In this document: positions 16,611 to 25,610 of the stretch, in pieces
Position numbering within the stretch: position 1 is the stretch's first letter
Layout of the letters: the number at the start of each line of letters is the position of its first letter
Assembly: GCA_958448705.1 (NCBI GenBank)
Contig: CAUDEY010000001.1
Coordinates: 62,001-126,000, forward strand
Source of the DNA: UMGS1322 sp900550765
GTDB lineage: Bacteria; Bacillota; Clostridia; Christensenellales; QALW01
Length of the DNA stretch: 64,000 nt
Direction: 5' to 3'
Program-made: the position numbers and the translations under genes
The notes under the pieces: generated by a model
Told to the model about the DNA's origin: nothing
Database searches by the model: none
What the model saw: only the letters and a program-made list of their open reading frames with translations

Positions 16611-17897
16611 TTATATCACCATATCCCCCGTATCCGTACTGATGATGCGGAAACTCGTCTTTTCCTTGCCGTCAACGGCAGAAATATACACCGCATAAGA
16701 AAGACCGTCATACTCACCGTAATACTCCCAACAAAGTTCTTCCTGATTATTAATTGCAATCATACAAAGCCTGGAGGTTTCCACATTAAAATTTTCTTTC
16801 AACCGCAGCTGTGCCTGTGAATTTGTAATATTTACCTCCGGAATCTCCCTCGGGAAATTATTCATAATATAACTTTTCCCCTCAAAGGCTACAATCTCGC
16901 CGGTATCCATAGCCACCTTAACTTTAAAAATATCCGGATACATAACGATGCCATTCTGTACAGAAGTAAAATTAAACACAATGCAATTGCTGTAATTTTC
17001 CTGCCAAACCAGATCACATTCTCCGTAATTGAGCTTTTGTACAAAAGCCTCGGCAGCACTGCGTGCTTCCTCCACACTTAAAACAGCTTCCCCCACCGTA
17101 CGGGAATTCAGCACCATCAGCAAAAGCCCGCCCTGCTTGGAAATTTGAATATCTAAATTTTCAGCCGAAAAGGAGTATACGGGCACAGTTCCCTCCATCT
17201 GCCCTGTAAAATCAGCAGAAAACCCCAAGGAATTTAGATACTCCGCGGCCTGTTCAGGCGTTACCTCTTCCCGCAGCTGCTGAGGCGTATTCTGGGCCTG
17301 TCCGTCAGAAAACGGTCCGTCAAAAATAACCGAAGGATACTCTACGATATCATCGGCAATGCTGCCGAACATACCTTCACTCTCTGCCTCTTCTGTATTT
17401 ACCGTAAGCAGTGAAAGCGTTCCGGTAAGAACTTCATCTTCTACAATGGATAGCTGAACATTAACATCCTGGCAAGTATGAAAAAATGCGGTAATTTGTT
17501 CATCAAAATTTTCCGGAAGTGTGCTGTTACCGGTAAGCAAATGCAGCGCCGTTACACAATAAGAAGAAAGCTGATTGGTAAATTTCAGCGTATTCTGAAC
17601 CCCAGTCGCTACAATCGGCAGTGATGAAAGCGCCTGCTGACAAGCTGAGCTTTCCAAAGCAATAGTAGAAAGCAGCTGCGATACAGAAGCCTCATTTCCG
17701 GTAATCATCAATTTAGAAAGATCCGCTTCTACCATACGCATTCCGGAAACAGCTTCCTGCAGATCGGCCTTATACGTATTTTCCAAACGAAGATTGGCCT
17801 CATCACAATGAGAAGACATAATAATCGCATAAGCACTTACGCCGCAAAGTAAAATAAATAAAGAAAGAATAACAATAATCGAAAGAACTTTTTTCAT
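16611..17897 (-). CDS. ypeB: Germination protein YpeB
   Basis: Needed for stable placement and activity of the cortex-lytic enzyme SleB in the spore inner membrane. The 428-residue protein has an N-terminal membrane anchor (about 5-26), a helical domain (30-220) and C-terminal PepSY-like modules (about 235-428; LSVEEARSAAEAFVQK, ISTDTGDMVI). It directly follows sleB with a nine-base gap, the universal order of this pair. It should be made in the forespore and persist in dormant spores. Confidence 0.92.
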   Translation of the reverse strand: MKKVLSIIVILSLFILLCGVSAYAIIMSSHCDEANLRLENTYKADLQEAVSGMRMVEADLSKLMITGNEASVSQLLSTIALESSACQQALSSLPIVATGVQNTLKFTNQLSSYCVTALHLLTGNSTLPENFDEQITAFFHTCQDVNVQLSIVEDEVLTGTLSLLTVNTEEAESEGMFGSIADDIVEYPSVIFDGPFSDGQAQNTPQQLREEVTPEQAAEYLNSLGFSADFTGQMEGTVPVYSFSAENLDIQISKQGGLLLMVLNSRTVGEAVLSVEEARSAAEAFVQKLNYGECDLVWQENYSNCIVFNFTSVQNGIVMYPDIFKVKVAMDTGEIVAFEGKSYIMNNFPREIPEVNITNSQAQLRLKENFNVETSRLCMIAINNQEELCWEYYGEYDGLSYAVYISAVDGKEKTSFRIISTDTGDMVI

Positions 17898-17906
17898 GAT
17901 TTCTCC

Positions 17907-18536
17907 TTATTTACAAAACACATGATTGCCCACCCTAAGCAGAACAGGCTTGCTCAGCATCCATTTATTTGTAGCTGTAGCAGGATTATAATAATACACA
18001 CAGCCATTGGTCGGATCCCACCCCCCAAAAGCGTCACGGGCCGCACGAATACATTCTTCATCCGGAGCGAGATTGATCTGGCCGTCGCTTACAGCGTCAA
18101 AAGCGCCGGGCTGATAGATAACGCCTGAGATGGAATTGGGAAAATTAGGATCATCTACCCGATTTAAAATAACTGCAGCCACAGCCACCTTACCAAGATA
18201 AACTTCCCCACGGGCTTCCCCGTACACAGCACGGGCAAGCAAATAAATATCCGAGCTGCTGTTGGTGTTAGACGCCTGGATTCCCAAGGCTGAAAGTGTT
18301 TTAGGGCCAGCAATCCCATCGGCGGCTAAACCGTTATCCTTCTGAAATGCCAGCACAGCCTGTTTTGTACGGCTGCCGAAGATCCCATCAATTTCGCCGG
18401 GGTCATATCCTTTATCCTTCAGCGCCTGCTGCAGCTGCCTAACCGTTTCACCACTGCTGCCCGAACTCAAAGACAGCGCCGATGCGCTGATGCACAGCGT
18501 ACAAAGAACCAAAAAAATTGCCAATACTTTTTTCAT
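17907..18536 (-). CDS. sleB: Spore cortex-lytic enzyme SleB
   Basis: A lytic transglycosylase that degrades cortex peptidoglycan during germination. The 209-residue protein has a signal peptide (1-20), a peptidoglycan-binding domain (about 25-85, GSSGETVRQLQQALKDKGY) and a hydrolase-2 domain (about 95-209) with the catalytic Glu in YGEARGE and the typical ending NHVFCK. ATG 18536 overlaps the stop of spoIIR by four bases. The genes thus form one operon, spoIIR-sleB-ypeB. Confidence 0.95.
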   Translation of the reverse strand: MKKVLAIFLVLCTLCISASALSLSSGSSGETVRQLQQALKDKGYDPGEIDGIFGSRTKQAVLAFQKDNGLAADGIAGPKTLSALGIQASNTNSSSDIYLLARAVYGEARGEVYLGKVAVAAVILNRVDDPNFPNSISGVIYQPGAFDAVSDGQINLAPDEECIRAARDAFGGWDPTNGCVYYYNPATATNKWMLSKPVLLRVGNHVFCK

Positions 18537-19033
18537 AAAATACCGATCCTTTCAAGAAACGTAATAATGAGAGATTTATATTCAACCGCATCCTCTTCAC
18601 AGCTGGTATAGCACATCGGCGGAAAGGCCACACACCACCAGTTTTGTCCGGCGCCGTCTCCTAATTTAATAATCAGCGCCGTATATTCTCCTGCCGGATA
18701 AACGGTATCATTATATGTTTTCTGCGGAAACTCCTCTTGCCCAAGCGTAACCTCAGCACTGCAGCCGGCAGTTTTTTGAGCAAGCTCTTTCAGCTGCGGC
18801 AAACTGTTTTCAAGAAGTTCCATCGCCTCGCTCTTTTTTTTACATCCGCTTAAAATCGGAGCTAAATATTCATTAACGGCATCCCTGACCTCCAGTTTTA
18901 CGGCCTGTGCTTCTGGCGAATTATCATTGGCCAGGATATGTATTCTTACAATATCATTTTTAGAATTTGTACCGATCAGGAGGACGGCGATTACAGTGAT
19001 TACAGCAGCAAAAGCAATCAATTTCTTTTTCAT
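18533..19033 (-). CDS. spoIIR: Stage II sporulation protein R
   Basis: A secreted signalling protein that the forespore uses to trigger SpoIIGA and so activate sigma-E in the mother cell. The 166-residue protein has an N-terminal signal/anchor (4-22), then the family motif VRIHILANDNSPEAQAVK and the C-terminal GAGQNWWCVAFPPMCY. It is shorter than the Bacillus protein but carries the complete core. A candidate sigma-F promoter lies upstream, as expected. It is fused into an operon with sleB-ypeB, which is not the Bacillus arrangement. Confidence 0.93.
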   Translation of the reverse strand: MKKKLIAFAAVITVIAVLLIGTNSKNDIVRIHILANDNSPEAQAVKLEVRDAVNEYLAPILSGCKKKSEAMELLENSLPQLKELAQKTAGCSAEVTLGQEEFPQKTYNDTVYPAGEYTALIIKLGDGAGQNWWCVAFPPMCYTSCEEDAVEYKSLIITFLERIGIL

Positions 19034-19063
19034 GTTTCTTGCTCCTTACATTTTTCTTGTTCT

Positions 19064-19092
19064 GATTATTGCCATCCCTATTTCCTTTATAC
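19064..19092 (-). promoter_or_regulatory. Candidate sigma-F-type promoter of spoIIR
   Basis: On the minus strand GTATA (19088-19092), 14 bases, then GGCAATAATC (19064-19073). This resembles the forespore sigma-F consensus (GYWTA, then GGNNANAMTR) and sits 30 bases before the spoIIR start. The spacer is slightly short, so confidence is moderate. Confidence 0.45.
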
Positions 19093-19187
19093 AAAAACTT
19101 AAAAAGAATTATTCTTTTGCATCAGTATCCCAAAATGGTTTATACTGTTACTATAGTACAGCCTGTAGAACAGGTGTTACAAAGTTA

Positions 19188-19216
19188 TTGCAAAAAAAAC
19201 GTATAAATGTTACAAT
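19188..19216 (+). promoter_or_regulatory. Probable murA promoter
   Basis: TTGCAA (19188-19193), 17-base spacer, TACAAT (19211-19216). Confidence 0.6.
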
Positions 19217-19248
19217 AATAAACAATGATGTCTGAATAGTTAGGAGGA

Positions 19249-20538
19249 ATGTCTGCCCTTTCGGCGGACCATGTAATTTTGGAAAAGCTGCTGATACGCG
19301 GCGGCAGAAAAATGCACGGCGAGATATCCGTAAGCGGCGCAAAAAATGCTGCTGTGGCGATTATTCCCGCGGCTCTTATTTCTGACGGCGTTTGTGTAAT
19401 AGATAATATCCCTGATATTGACGACGTAAAAGTTCTTGCTGAAACCATGCGCTCTTTAGGTGCTGAAGTAGATTTAAGCGTACCAGGACAAATCACAATT
19501 GATCCCTCTGGTGTACGCTCCGTTTCCCCTGCAGAAAGTCTTACACGGAAAATGCGGGCATCCTATTATTTGATGGGTGCTATGCTCTGCCGTTTCGGCG
19601 AGGCCATGATACCGCCTCCAGGGGGCTGTTATATCGGAAAACGGCCAATCGACCAGCATCTAAAAGGCTTTATGGCCCTTGGCGCTAAAATCAAGCAAAC
19701 GGATGTTGTAGAAATTACCGCACCGCATTTACACGGTGCAGAAGTGTATTTGGACGTAGTAAGCGTCGGTGCAACGATTAACATCATGTTAGCTGCCGTA
19801 AAGGCCGAAGGCAACACCACGATTTTCAACTGCGCCAAAGAACCCCATGTAATCGATGTAGCAAACTTTTTAAATAATATGGGGGCAAATATCAAAGGCG
19901 CAGGAACAGATACGATTCGTATCAAAGGAGTAAAAGCGCTGCATTCCTGCAACTATACCCTAATCCCTGACCAAATAGAAACCGGTACCTGGATGATCAT
20001 TGCCGCTGCTACCGGCAGCAATATTACAATAAAAAACTGTATTCCTACTCATATGGAATCTCTTTCCGCCAAGCTGAATGAAGCCGGCTATAAAATCGAT
20101 GAAGGGGAAGATACGCTCCGTGTCCTTCCGTTGCACGGACGTCCAAAGGCTGTAAACGTAAAAACGATGGTTTATCCCGGTTTTCCTACCGATTTGCAGC
20201 AGCCGTTCTCCACACTGCTTACCGTTGCCAACGGAACAAGCATGATAACAGAAACGATTTTTGAGCAGCGCTACCGGCATTTGGACGAGCTGCGCCGTAT
20301 GGGCGCCAATGTAGACTATTCCGACCGCGTTGCTATCATTACTGGTGTAAACAAACTGACAGGCACTGCCGTAGAGGCATTGGATCTTCGGGGCGGTGCG
20401 GCGCTGATCGTCGCAGGACTTATGGCAGAGGGTACTACCAGCATCAGCGGCGTACATTATATTGATCGGGGTTATGAAGATATCGTAAAAAAGCTAAAAA
20501 CACTGGGTGCGGATATTGAAAGAATTCAGGTAAATTAA
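19249..20538 (+). CDS. murA: UDP-N-acetylglucosamine 1-carboxyvinyltransferase
   Basis: First committed step of peptidoglycan synthesis: transfers enolpyruvate from PEP to UDP-GlcNAc. The protein has the two-fold beta-alpha repeats of the EPSP-synthase fold, with the fosfomycin-target cysteine in PPGGCYIGKRPID (Cys127 here) and SGAKNAA near the start. The start is uncertain. ATG 19249 has AGGAGG only one base away, which is too close; the internal TTG at 19279 (then EKLLIRGG) gives the usual family N-terminus but has no good ribosome site. Firmicutes often have two MurA paralogues. Confidence 0.95.
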   Translation: MSALSADHVILEKLLIRGGRKMHGEISVSGAKNAAVAIIPAALISDGVCVIDNIPDIDDVKVLAETMRSLGAEVDLSVPGQITIDPSGVRSVSPAESLTRKMRASYYLMGAMLCRFGEAMIPPPGGCYIGKRPIDQHLKGFMALGAKIKQTDVVEITAPHLHGAEVYLDVVSVGATINIMLAAVKAEGNTTIFNCAKEPHVIDVANFLNNMGANIKGAGTDTIRIKGVKALHSCNYTLIPDQIETGTWMIIAAATGSNITIKNCIPTHMESLSAKLNEAGYKIDEGEDTLRVLPLHGRPKAVNVKTMVYPGFPTDLQQPFSTLLTVANGTSMITETIFEQRYRHLDELRRMGANVDYSDRVAIITGVNKLTGTAVEALDLRGGAALIVAGLMAEGTTSISGVHYIDRGYEDIVKKLKTLGADIERIQVN

Positions 20539-20551
20539 AAAAGCCTTGCAA

Positions 20552-20580
20552 GGGAGACGCTTCGTAAGGAAGCGTTCCCC
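20552..20580. repeat. Stem-loop between murA and the caspase-like gene
   Basis: GGGA-ACGCTTC pairs with GAAGCGT-TCCC with one bulge and the loop GTAAG. There is no T run, so it is either a weak terminator for murA or an RNA-stabilising hairpin. Confidence 0.5.
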
Positions 20581-20598
20581 TGATATAAAAAAGAAAAA

Positions 20599-21147
20599 AT
20601 GGATATTCAAAATATTCTTATTATCAATCTATTGGATACTGGGAACGAGGCAGAATCTCTGCGTCAAGTACTGGAATATATGAATTTTTTTGTGGGCATG
20701 AAAAACATTGGGCGACCAAAAGATTTTATGGAGGTATTAGCGGGAGAAGGTCCATTCGACCCGGACTGTATTATCATCTCTTGTCATGGAGATAACGGAA
20801 AAATTATTATGCCGGTGCTTGGCGAATCAGTTTATTTCAAAGACGAGCCAAGAGGCGGTTTTTCTTCCGAAGAAATTACACAATTCCTGAATATTTCGGG
20901 AAAAACAATTGTAAACTTGGGCTGTACAACTGGCAGAAACGATATCGCTGCTGCTTTTTCAGCAAACAATACTTACATAGCACCATGTGACTATATCGAG
21001 GCGAATGCCGCACTGTTTTTTACAATAAAACTGTTTTATGAGCTATCCTCAAAACAATGTACTATAAAATCTGCATACCTCTCGGCGAAAAAAACGGATG
21101 ACGAAACACGGTTGTTTTGTTTATATCAAAATGGAACAAAGCAATGA
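20599..21147 (+). CDS. Stand-alone caspase/CHAT-like cysteine protease-fold protein
   Basis: A 182-residue soluble protein. The arrangement strand-SCHGDNG (His63), about 45 residues, strand-VNLGCTTGR (Cys109) matches the His-Cys dyad of clan CD peptidases (caspases, CHAT). The C-terminal CDYIEANAALFFTIKLF also resembles CHAT proteins. It has no partner domain, no signal peptide and no neighbour in its operon. It reads more AT-rich than the flanking genes, the ribosome site is weak (only A-rich before ATG 20599), and hairpins flank it. This suggests an acquired cassette. Function is unknown; similar short proteins are sometimes misnamed aminolevulinate dehydratase. Confidence 0.55.
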   Translation: MDIQNILIINLLDTGNEAESLRQVLEYMNFFVGMKNIGRPKDFMEVLAGEGPFDPDCIIISCHGDNGKIIMPVLGESVYFKDEPRGGFSSEEITQFLNISGKTIVNLGCTTGRNDIAAAFSANNTYIAPCDYIEANAALFFTIKLFYELSSKQCTIKSAYLSAKKTDDETRLFCLYQNGTKQ

Positions 21148-21403
21148 AGGCATGGGATGTGTGGTTCTAATGAATTGCGAGCATTGGATTGCGGTACCAC
21201 AATCCAAAAAAAGTCAAATATAAAAGCATTCAGGTACCTTCCTTACGGAAGGTGCCTGAATGCATGGCTTTTTAAACGCAGCAAAAATATGCCGCAAGCA
21301 GTCAACTTTGGGCTCTTTTTCTTAAAAAGATCCCGCACACTAAAAATATTAAGTGTCTGTATAATAGGCTTAAATATTTTCAATTCAAAGAACACAGGCT
21401 TCT
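21148..21403. other. Intergenic region with one strong hairpin, no gene
   Basis: Apart from the stem-loop at 21226-21263 I see no supported feature. A 90-codon open frame here lacks a ribosome site and crosses the hairpin. Confidence 0.5.
21226..21263 (+). terminator. Strong stem-loop, probable terminator of the caspase-like gene
   Basis: GCATTCAGGTACCTTCC pairs with GGAAGGTGCCTGAATGC around TTAC: a 17-base stem with one mismatch. CTTTTT follows five bases later. Confidence 0.65.
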
Positions 21404-22054
21404 TTATTCCCCATTATGCAGCCCCGTAATTGAGTAAATGACCCATTCGGCAATATTCGTAGCATGATCTCCGATACGCTCTAAATACTTAGCAATCATC
21501 AAAAGATCGATGCACAATTCTCCGTTGACGTTTTGTTTGGAAATCAGCTCAATCAACTCACATTTAATCGTATCAAACATCCTGTCTACCACATCGTCAT
21601 AAGCAATGACCTCCTGCGCCAGTGCAAGATCTTTTTTTACAAACGATTCAATACTGTCGGTAACCATTTTAATCGCTGCTTCCGTCATGTTTTTTACATG
21701 AACCTCATTTTTAATGGTACTAGGAGTCATAGACCTTGTAATCTCCGCGATATCCGAAGCCTGATCTCCAATGCGCTCCATATCGGATATCATTTTCAGC
21801 GCTGAGGAAACCGTGCGTAAATCCCGTGCCACAGGCTGTTGAGAAAGCAGCAGACGCATACACATTGCCTCGATATCCCGCTCTTTTTTATCGATCTCGC
21901 TGTCAGTTTCCAACGCCTGTTGTATCAGCGCCTCATCACCATCGCTGCTTAAAAAGGCTGCCACTGCCGAAGAAATTGCCTCTTCACAGAGTTTCCCCAT
22001 CTGTGTAAGTTCGCCATTAAGTTTTTCCAGCTGCTCATCAAACCGATTTCTCAT
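21404..22054 (-). CDS. phoU: Phosphate signalling protein PhoU
   Basis: A negative regulator linking the Pst transporter to the PhoR kinase. The 216-residue protein consists of two three-helix bundles, each with the metal-binding motif (MISDMERIGDQASDIAE and LERIGDHATNIAE). Its ATG shares one base with the stop of pstB (TAATG), so it is the last gene of pstSCAB-phoU. Confidence 0.96.
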   Translation of the reverse strand: MRNRFDEQLEKLNGELTQMGKLCEEAISSAVAAFLSSDGDEALIQQALETDSEIDKKERDIEAMCMRLLLSQQPVARDLRTVSSALKMISDMERIGDQASDIAEITRSMTPSTIKNEVHVKNMTEAAIKMVTDSIESFVKKDLALAQEVIAYDDVVDRMFDTIKCELIELISKQNVNGELCIDLLMIAKYLERIGDHATNIAEWVIYSITGLHNGE

Positions 22055-22803
22055 TAACCGAACCTCCCTGTAATATAATCCTCCGTGCGTTTATCCGCCG
22101 GCCGTGAAAATAAAATTTCCGTTTTATTGTATTCTATGATTTTTCCCAGCAAAAAGAAGGCCGTTTTATCAGAAATGCGCACCGCCTGCTGCATATTATG
22201 GGTTACCATTACAATCGTATACTTTTTTTTCAGTTCTACGGCAAGATCTTCGATTTTTGCTGTAGAAATCGGATCCAGTGCACTGGTAGGCTCATCCATC
22301 AGCAGCACCTCCGGCTCCACTGCTAAGGCCCGCGCAATACAAATACGCTGCTGCTGTCCGCCCGACATACCCAGCGCACTCTTTTTTAAACGATCCTTCG
22401 TCTCATCCCACACAGCGGCCGCACGCAAGGATTTTTCAACGATCTCGTCCAACTGACGCTTGGAACGGACGCCATGGGTACGCGGACCAAATGCGATATT
22501 ATCATAGATGCTCATAGGAAAGGGATTTGGTTTTTGAAAAACCATTCCTACCCGTTTACGAAGCAGATTCACATCCATTTTTCCGTAAATATCCTCATTA
22601 TCCAATAAAACCGTTCCTTCAATACGACAGTTTTCAATCAAGTCATTCATACGGTTCAGGGTTTTTAGCAGCGTTGATTTTCCGCATCCTGAAGGCCCGA
22701 TAAAAGCAGTAATTTCATTCTCAGGGATCTGTATATCAATATCCGTCAGTGCTTGGAAATCACCGTACCATAAATTCAATTTTTTTACCGTTAGCTTTTC
22801 CAT
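22054..22803 (-). CDS. pstB: Phosphate ABC transporter ATP-binding protein
   Basis: ATPase of the high-affinity phosphate importer. The 249-residue protein shows Walker A GPSGCGKSTLLKTLNRMND, signature LGMSGGQQQR, Walker B VLLMDEPTSALDP and the switch His in VTHNMQQA. The NRMND extension is typical of PstB. GAGGTG precedes ATG 22803. Confidence 0.97.
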   Translation of the reverse strand: MEKLTVKKLNLWYGDFQALTDIDIQIPENEITAFIGPSGCGKSTLLKTLNRMNDLIENCRIEGTVLLDNEDIYGKMDVNLLRKRVGMVFQKPNPFPMSIYDNIAFGPRTHGVRSKRQLDEIVEKSLRAAAVWDETKDRLKKSALGMSGGQQQRICIARALAVEPEVLLMDEPTSALDPISTAKIEDLAVELKKKYTIVMVTHNMQQAVRISDKTAFFLLGKIIEYNKTEILFSRPADKRTEDYITGRFG

Positions 22804-22807
22804 ACCG

Positions 22808-23665
22808 TCACCTCTTTTTTATTTTTCCGGCAATAAATCCAGAAAGCAAGTTCATCAGCATTACAAGAAGCAGAAGCACTACGGCTGTGGCATAAGCTTC
22901 CTTTCCATTCAGTCCTTCATTCCAAAGCGCATACATGTGCACCGAAAGTGTGCGTCCTGACCCGGTAATTTGTTTAGGAATTCCTGCTACGGTGCCGGCC
23001 GTATAGATCAGTGCCGCTGTTTCTCCCACGATCCTCCCGATACTTAAGATAATACCGGAAAGAATTCCCGGCACGGCGGAGGGCAATACAATTTTAAATA
23101 CAGTCCGCAATTTGCCCGCACCTAACCCGAAACTGCCTTCGCGATACGTATCGGGCACAGATTTCAGTGCCTCCTCCGTAGTACGCATAATTAAAGGCAA
23201 AATCATAATTGCCAGGGTTAAAATCCCCGCAAGCAGGGAATATCCCATTTGAAAATAGACCACAAACATCAAATATCCAAAAAGGCCATAAATGATAGAG
23301 GGAATCCCTGAAAGTGTTTCAGCCGTAACACGGATAATTTTTACAATTCTGCTGCCGCGATGGGCATATTCCGCAAGGTAAATTGCCGAAAAAATTCCTG
23401 CAGGAATTGCAATCAGCAGTGAAAGCGCTGTAACCGTAACTGTATTGATAATGGCGGGCATCATTGATACGTTTTCACTGTTATATTCCCAGGCAAACAG
23501 CTCCGGTGAAAGATTCGGGATGCCTTTTATAAGAATATAGGCCAAAATCGAAAGCAGCACGCCTACGGTAATCACGATTGCCAAGATCACCAGCAGCAAC
23601 ATCAGGAAAGAAAACGGATGCTTTTTATATTCCTGCAGTTTCTGTTTTAAACTCACTCCGCTCAC
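22808..23665 (-). CDS. pstA: Phosphate ABC transporter permease PstA
   Basis: A 285-residue membrane permease with six helices and the coupling loop EALKSVPDTYREGSFGLGAGK facing PstB. It starts at GTG 23665, with GGGGGGA upstream, overlapping the stop of pstC by four bases. Confidence 0.95.
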   Translation of the reverse strand: MSGVSLKQKLQEYKKHPFSFLMLLLVILAIVITVGVLLSILAYILIKGIPNLSPELFAWEYNSENVSMMPAIINTVTVTALSLLIAIPAGIFSAIYLAEYAHRGSRIVKIIRVTAETLSGIPSIIYGLFGYLMFVVYFQMGYSLLAGILTLAIMILPLIMRTTEEALKSVPDTYREGSFGLGAGKLRTVFKIVLPSAVPGILSGIILSIGRIVGETAALIYTAGTVAGIPKQITGSGRTLSVHMYALWNEGLNGKEAYATAVVLLLLVMLMNLLSGFIAGKIKKR

Positions 23666-24513
23666 TGCTTATCCCCCCTTTTTACCAAAGAAAACAGTAA
23701 ATTGATAATTAAGATAAAAACGAACAGCACTACAGCGGTGGCAATCAACGCTTCGCGGTGCAGATCAGCCGCATACCCCATCTCCATAACAATATTCGTT
23801 GTCAGCGTCCGGGTACCGCTTAAAATGCTTTCGGGTATAATCTTTTGATTTCCGGCCACCATAATAATCGCCATGGTTTCGCCAATCGCCCGGCCAATCC
23901 CTAAAATAACACCCGAAACAATACCGGATTTGGCCGCGGGAACGACCGCACAAAACACACTGCGCTCTTTGGTCGCTCCTAAGGCCAGCGCTCCTTCATA
24001 ATAGCTTTCAGGGACAGCACGAATCGAGGCTTCCGATACACTGATGATCGTAGGCAAAATCATAATTCCCAACAATACCGAAGCTGTAAGAACGCCCTTT
24101 CCGCTGCCGCCAAAGAGCTGCTGCACCAACGGAACCAATACCATCAGACCAAAAAAGCCGTATACGATAGAAGGGATCCCCGCAAGCAGATCCACCATGG
24201 TTTTTAATGGCTTGTAGATTCGCTTCGGACAAAATTTTGCCATAAATACTGCGCTCAAAATCCCAATGGGCACACCTACCAGGATTGCTCCTGCCGTTAC
24301 ATACAGGCTGCCTATAATCATAGGAAAAATTCCATACACATCATTAGACGGCGCCCATTCGGTACCAGTTATAAAATCCAGAAAACCGATCTTACTCATT
24401 GCCGGAATGCCATTGGCAAACAGGAAAATGCATATCAGCGCCACGGCGGCAACTGATATGCATGCGGCAAGGAGAAAGAGGATTTTCATAAATACTTCCG
24501 TAAATTTCTTCAT
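23662..24513 (-). CDS. pstC: Phosphate ABC transporter permease PstC
   Basis: The 283-residue partner permease with six helices and coupling loop ASIRAVPESYYEGALALGATK. ATG 24513 was preferred over the TTG three bases upstream. The gap to pstS is about 30 bases. Confidence 0.95.
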   Translation of the reverse strand: MKKFTEVFMKILFLLAACISVAAVALICIFLFANGIPAMSKIGFLDFITGTEWAPSNDVYGIFPMIIGSLYVTAGAILVGVPIGILSAVFMAKFCPKRIYKPLKTMVDLLAGIPSIVYGFFGLMVLVPLVQQLFGGSGKGVLTASVLLGIMILPTIISVSEASIRAVPESYYEGALALGATKERSVFCAVVPAAKSGIVSGVILGIGRAIGETMAIIMVAGNQKIIPESILSGTRTLTTNIVMEMGYAADLHREALIATAVVLFVFILIINLLFSLVKRGDKQ

Positions 24514-24545
24514 CAATCTTCTTCTCCGTCCGGAAAATTTTATTC

Positions 24546-25427
24546 TTATGCGTTAAGAGCGGACCATGAGGTGATCTCACCGGTATAAATTTTCTTTACC
24601 TGCTCACTAGTCAGATCCTCTGCCGCAGCATTATCTTTATTTACAATAACGGCAATTCCATCGGTAGCAATCACAATTCCCGTTAACCCGGCGGCAGTTT
24701 CACTCTCCTTCAACTCTCTGGAGGCCATTCCGATATCGCAAATGCCATCAATAGCCGCATTCATACCGCTGGTAGAGTCATTTTGCTGAATTTCGATCGT
24801 AACACCGGAATTTAAAGCAATATAGGCTTCCTTTAACTTTTCCATAACCGGGGTAACCGAGGAAGATCCCGCCAAAGTAATTTTACCCGAAAGATTCTTA
24901 GAAGTATATGCCTTGGTATCTTCCAAAGGAATATATCCGTTTTTCTGCACAACCTCCTGACCTTCGGTACTCAAAATATAATCGACAAAATCCTGTGCAA
25001 CTTCGCTAAGTCCCTCTTTTACCGCAATGTTAAAGGGTCTTGACACTTTATACGTACCATTTTTTACGTTATCCACCGTTGCCTCGGCACCATCGATTTT
25101 TACAGCTTTTACTGTATTATCCAGCGAACCTAAAGACACATAACCTATCGCATTTTTATTTCCTGCAACTGTAGTCAGCATAACACCGGTACTGTTAGTT
25201 TCTTCGCTGGTTTTTACCGTTTTATCTACCTTGTTTCCCTCGGCATCTTTTTCTTCAATGCCAAACAACTCGATAAACGCACCGCGCGTTCCAGAACCAT
25301 CTTCCCGGGAAATTACCGATATCGTATCATTTCCAGCTTCATCAGTTCCGCCGCCGGTATTTCCGCAGCCCGAAAAAACAACCATCAGGCAAAGTACAGT
25401 GGCAGCTATTGCAACAAATTTTTTCAT
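24546..25427 (-). CDS. pstS: Phosphate-binding lipoprotein PstS
   Basis: Captures phosphate outside the cell for PstCAB. The 293-residue lipoprotein has a signal peptide with lipobox FSGC (Cys at about 21). Phosphate-binding segments are visible: SREDGSGTRGAF in the first half and LAGSSSVTPVMEKLKE in the second. The usual order of the two lobes appears swapped, as in the variant PstS of many Clostridia. GAAGGAG precedes ATG 25427. A Pho box lies 70-110 bases upstream. Confidence 0.92.
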   Translation of the reverse strand: MKKFVAIAATVLCLMVVFSGCGNTGGGTDEAGNDTISVISREDGSGTRGAFIELFGIEEKDAEGNKVDKTVKTSEETNSTGVMLTTVAGNKNAIGYVSLGSLDNTVKAVKIDGAEATVDNVKNGTYKVSRPFNIAVKEGLSEVAQDFVDYILSTEGQEVVQKNGYIPLEDTKAYTSKNLSGKITLAGSSSVTPVMEKLKEAYIALNSGVTIEIQQNDSTSGMNAAIDGICDIGMASRELKESETAAGLTGIVIATDGIAVIVNKDNAAAEDLTSEQVKKIYTGEITSWSALNA

Positions 25428-25498
25428 AACATTTTTTCTCCTTCTTTTTTTCTACGCTTTCATTATGGAGCGGAAAAATAAAATTCACATACTTAGTT

Positions 25499-25537
25499 TG
25501 GTTAAAAAAAGGTTATAAAATGTAAAATCAATGTAAA
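25499..25537 (-). promoter_or_regulatory. Pho box upstream of pstS
   Basis: Read on the minus strand, four hexamers recur at exactly 11-base spacing: TTTACA (25532-25537), TTTACA (25521-25526), TAACCT (25510-25515) and TAACCA (25499-25504). This is the direct-repeat pattern of PhoB/PhoP-binding sites (TTNACA every 11 bases), so the pst operon should be induced by phosphate starvation. Confidence 0.8.
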
Positions 25538-25610
25538 AAGATATCCGATGTTCATTTTTTAATTACATAAAAAAGAGCGGCCGCATACGGCTGCTCCTCT
25601 ACCGATCTTC

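Noticed and set aside
21157..21429. A 90-codon open frame after the caspase-like gene
   Set aside because: It crosses a 17-base stem-loop, has no ribosome site and no recognisable sequence.
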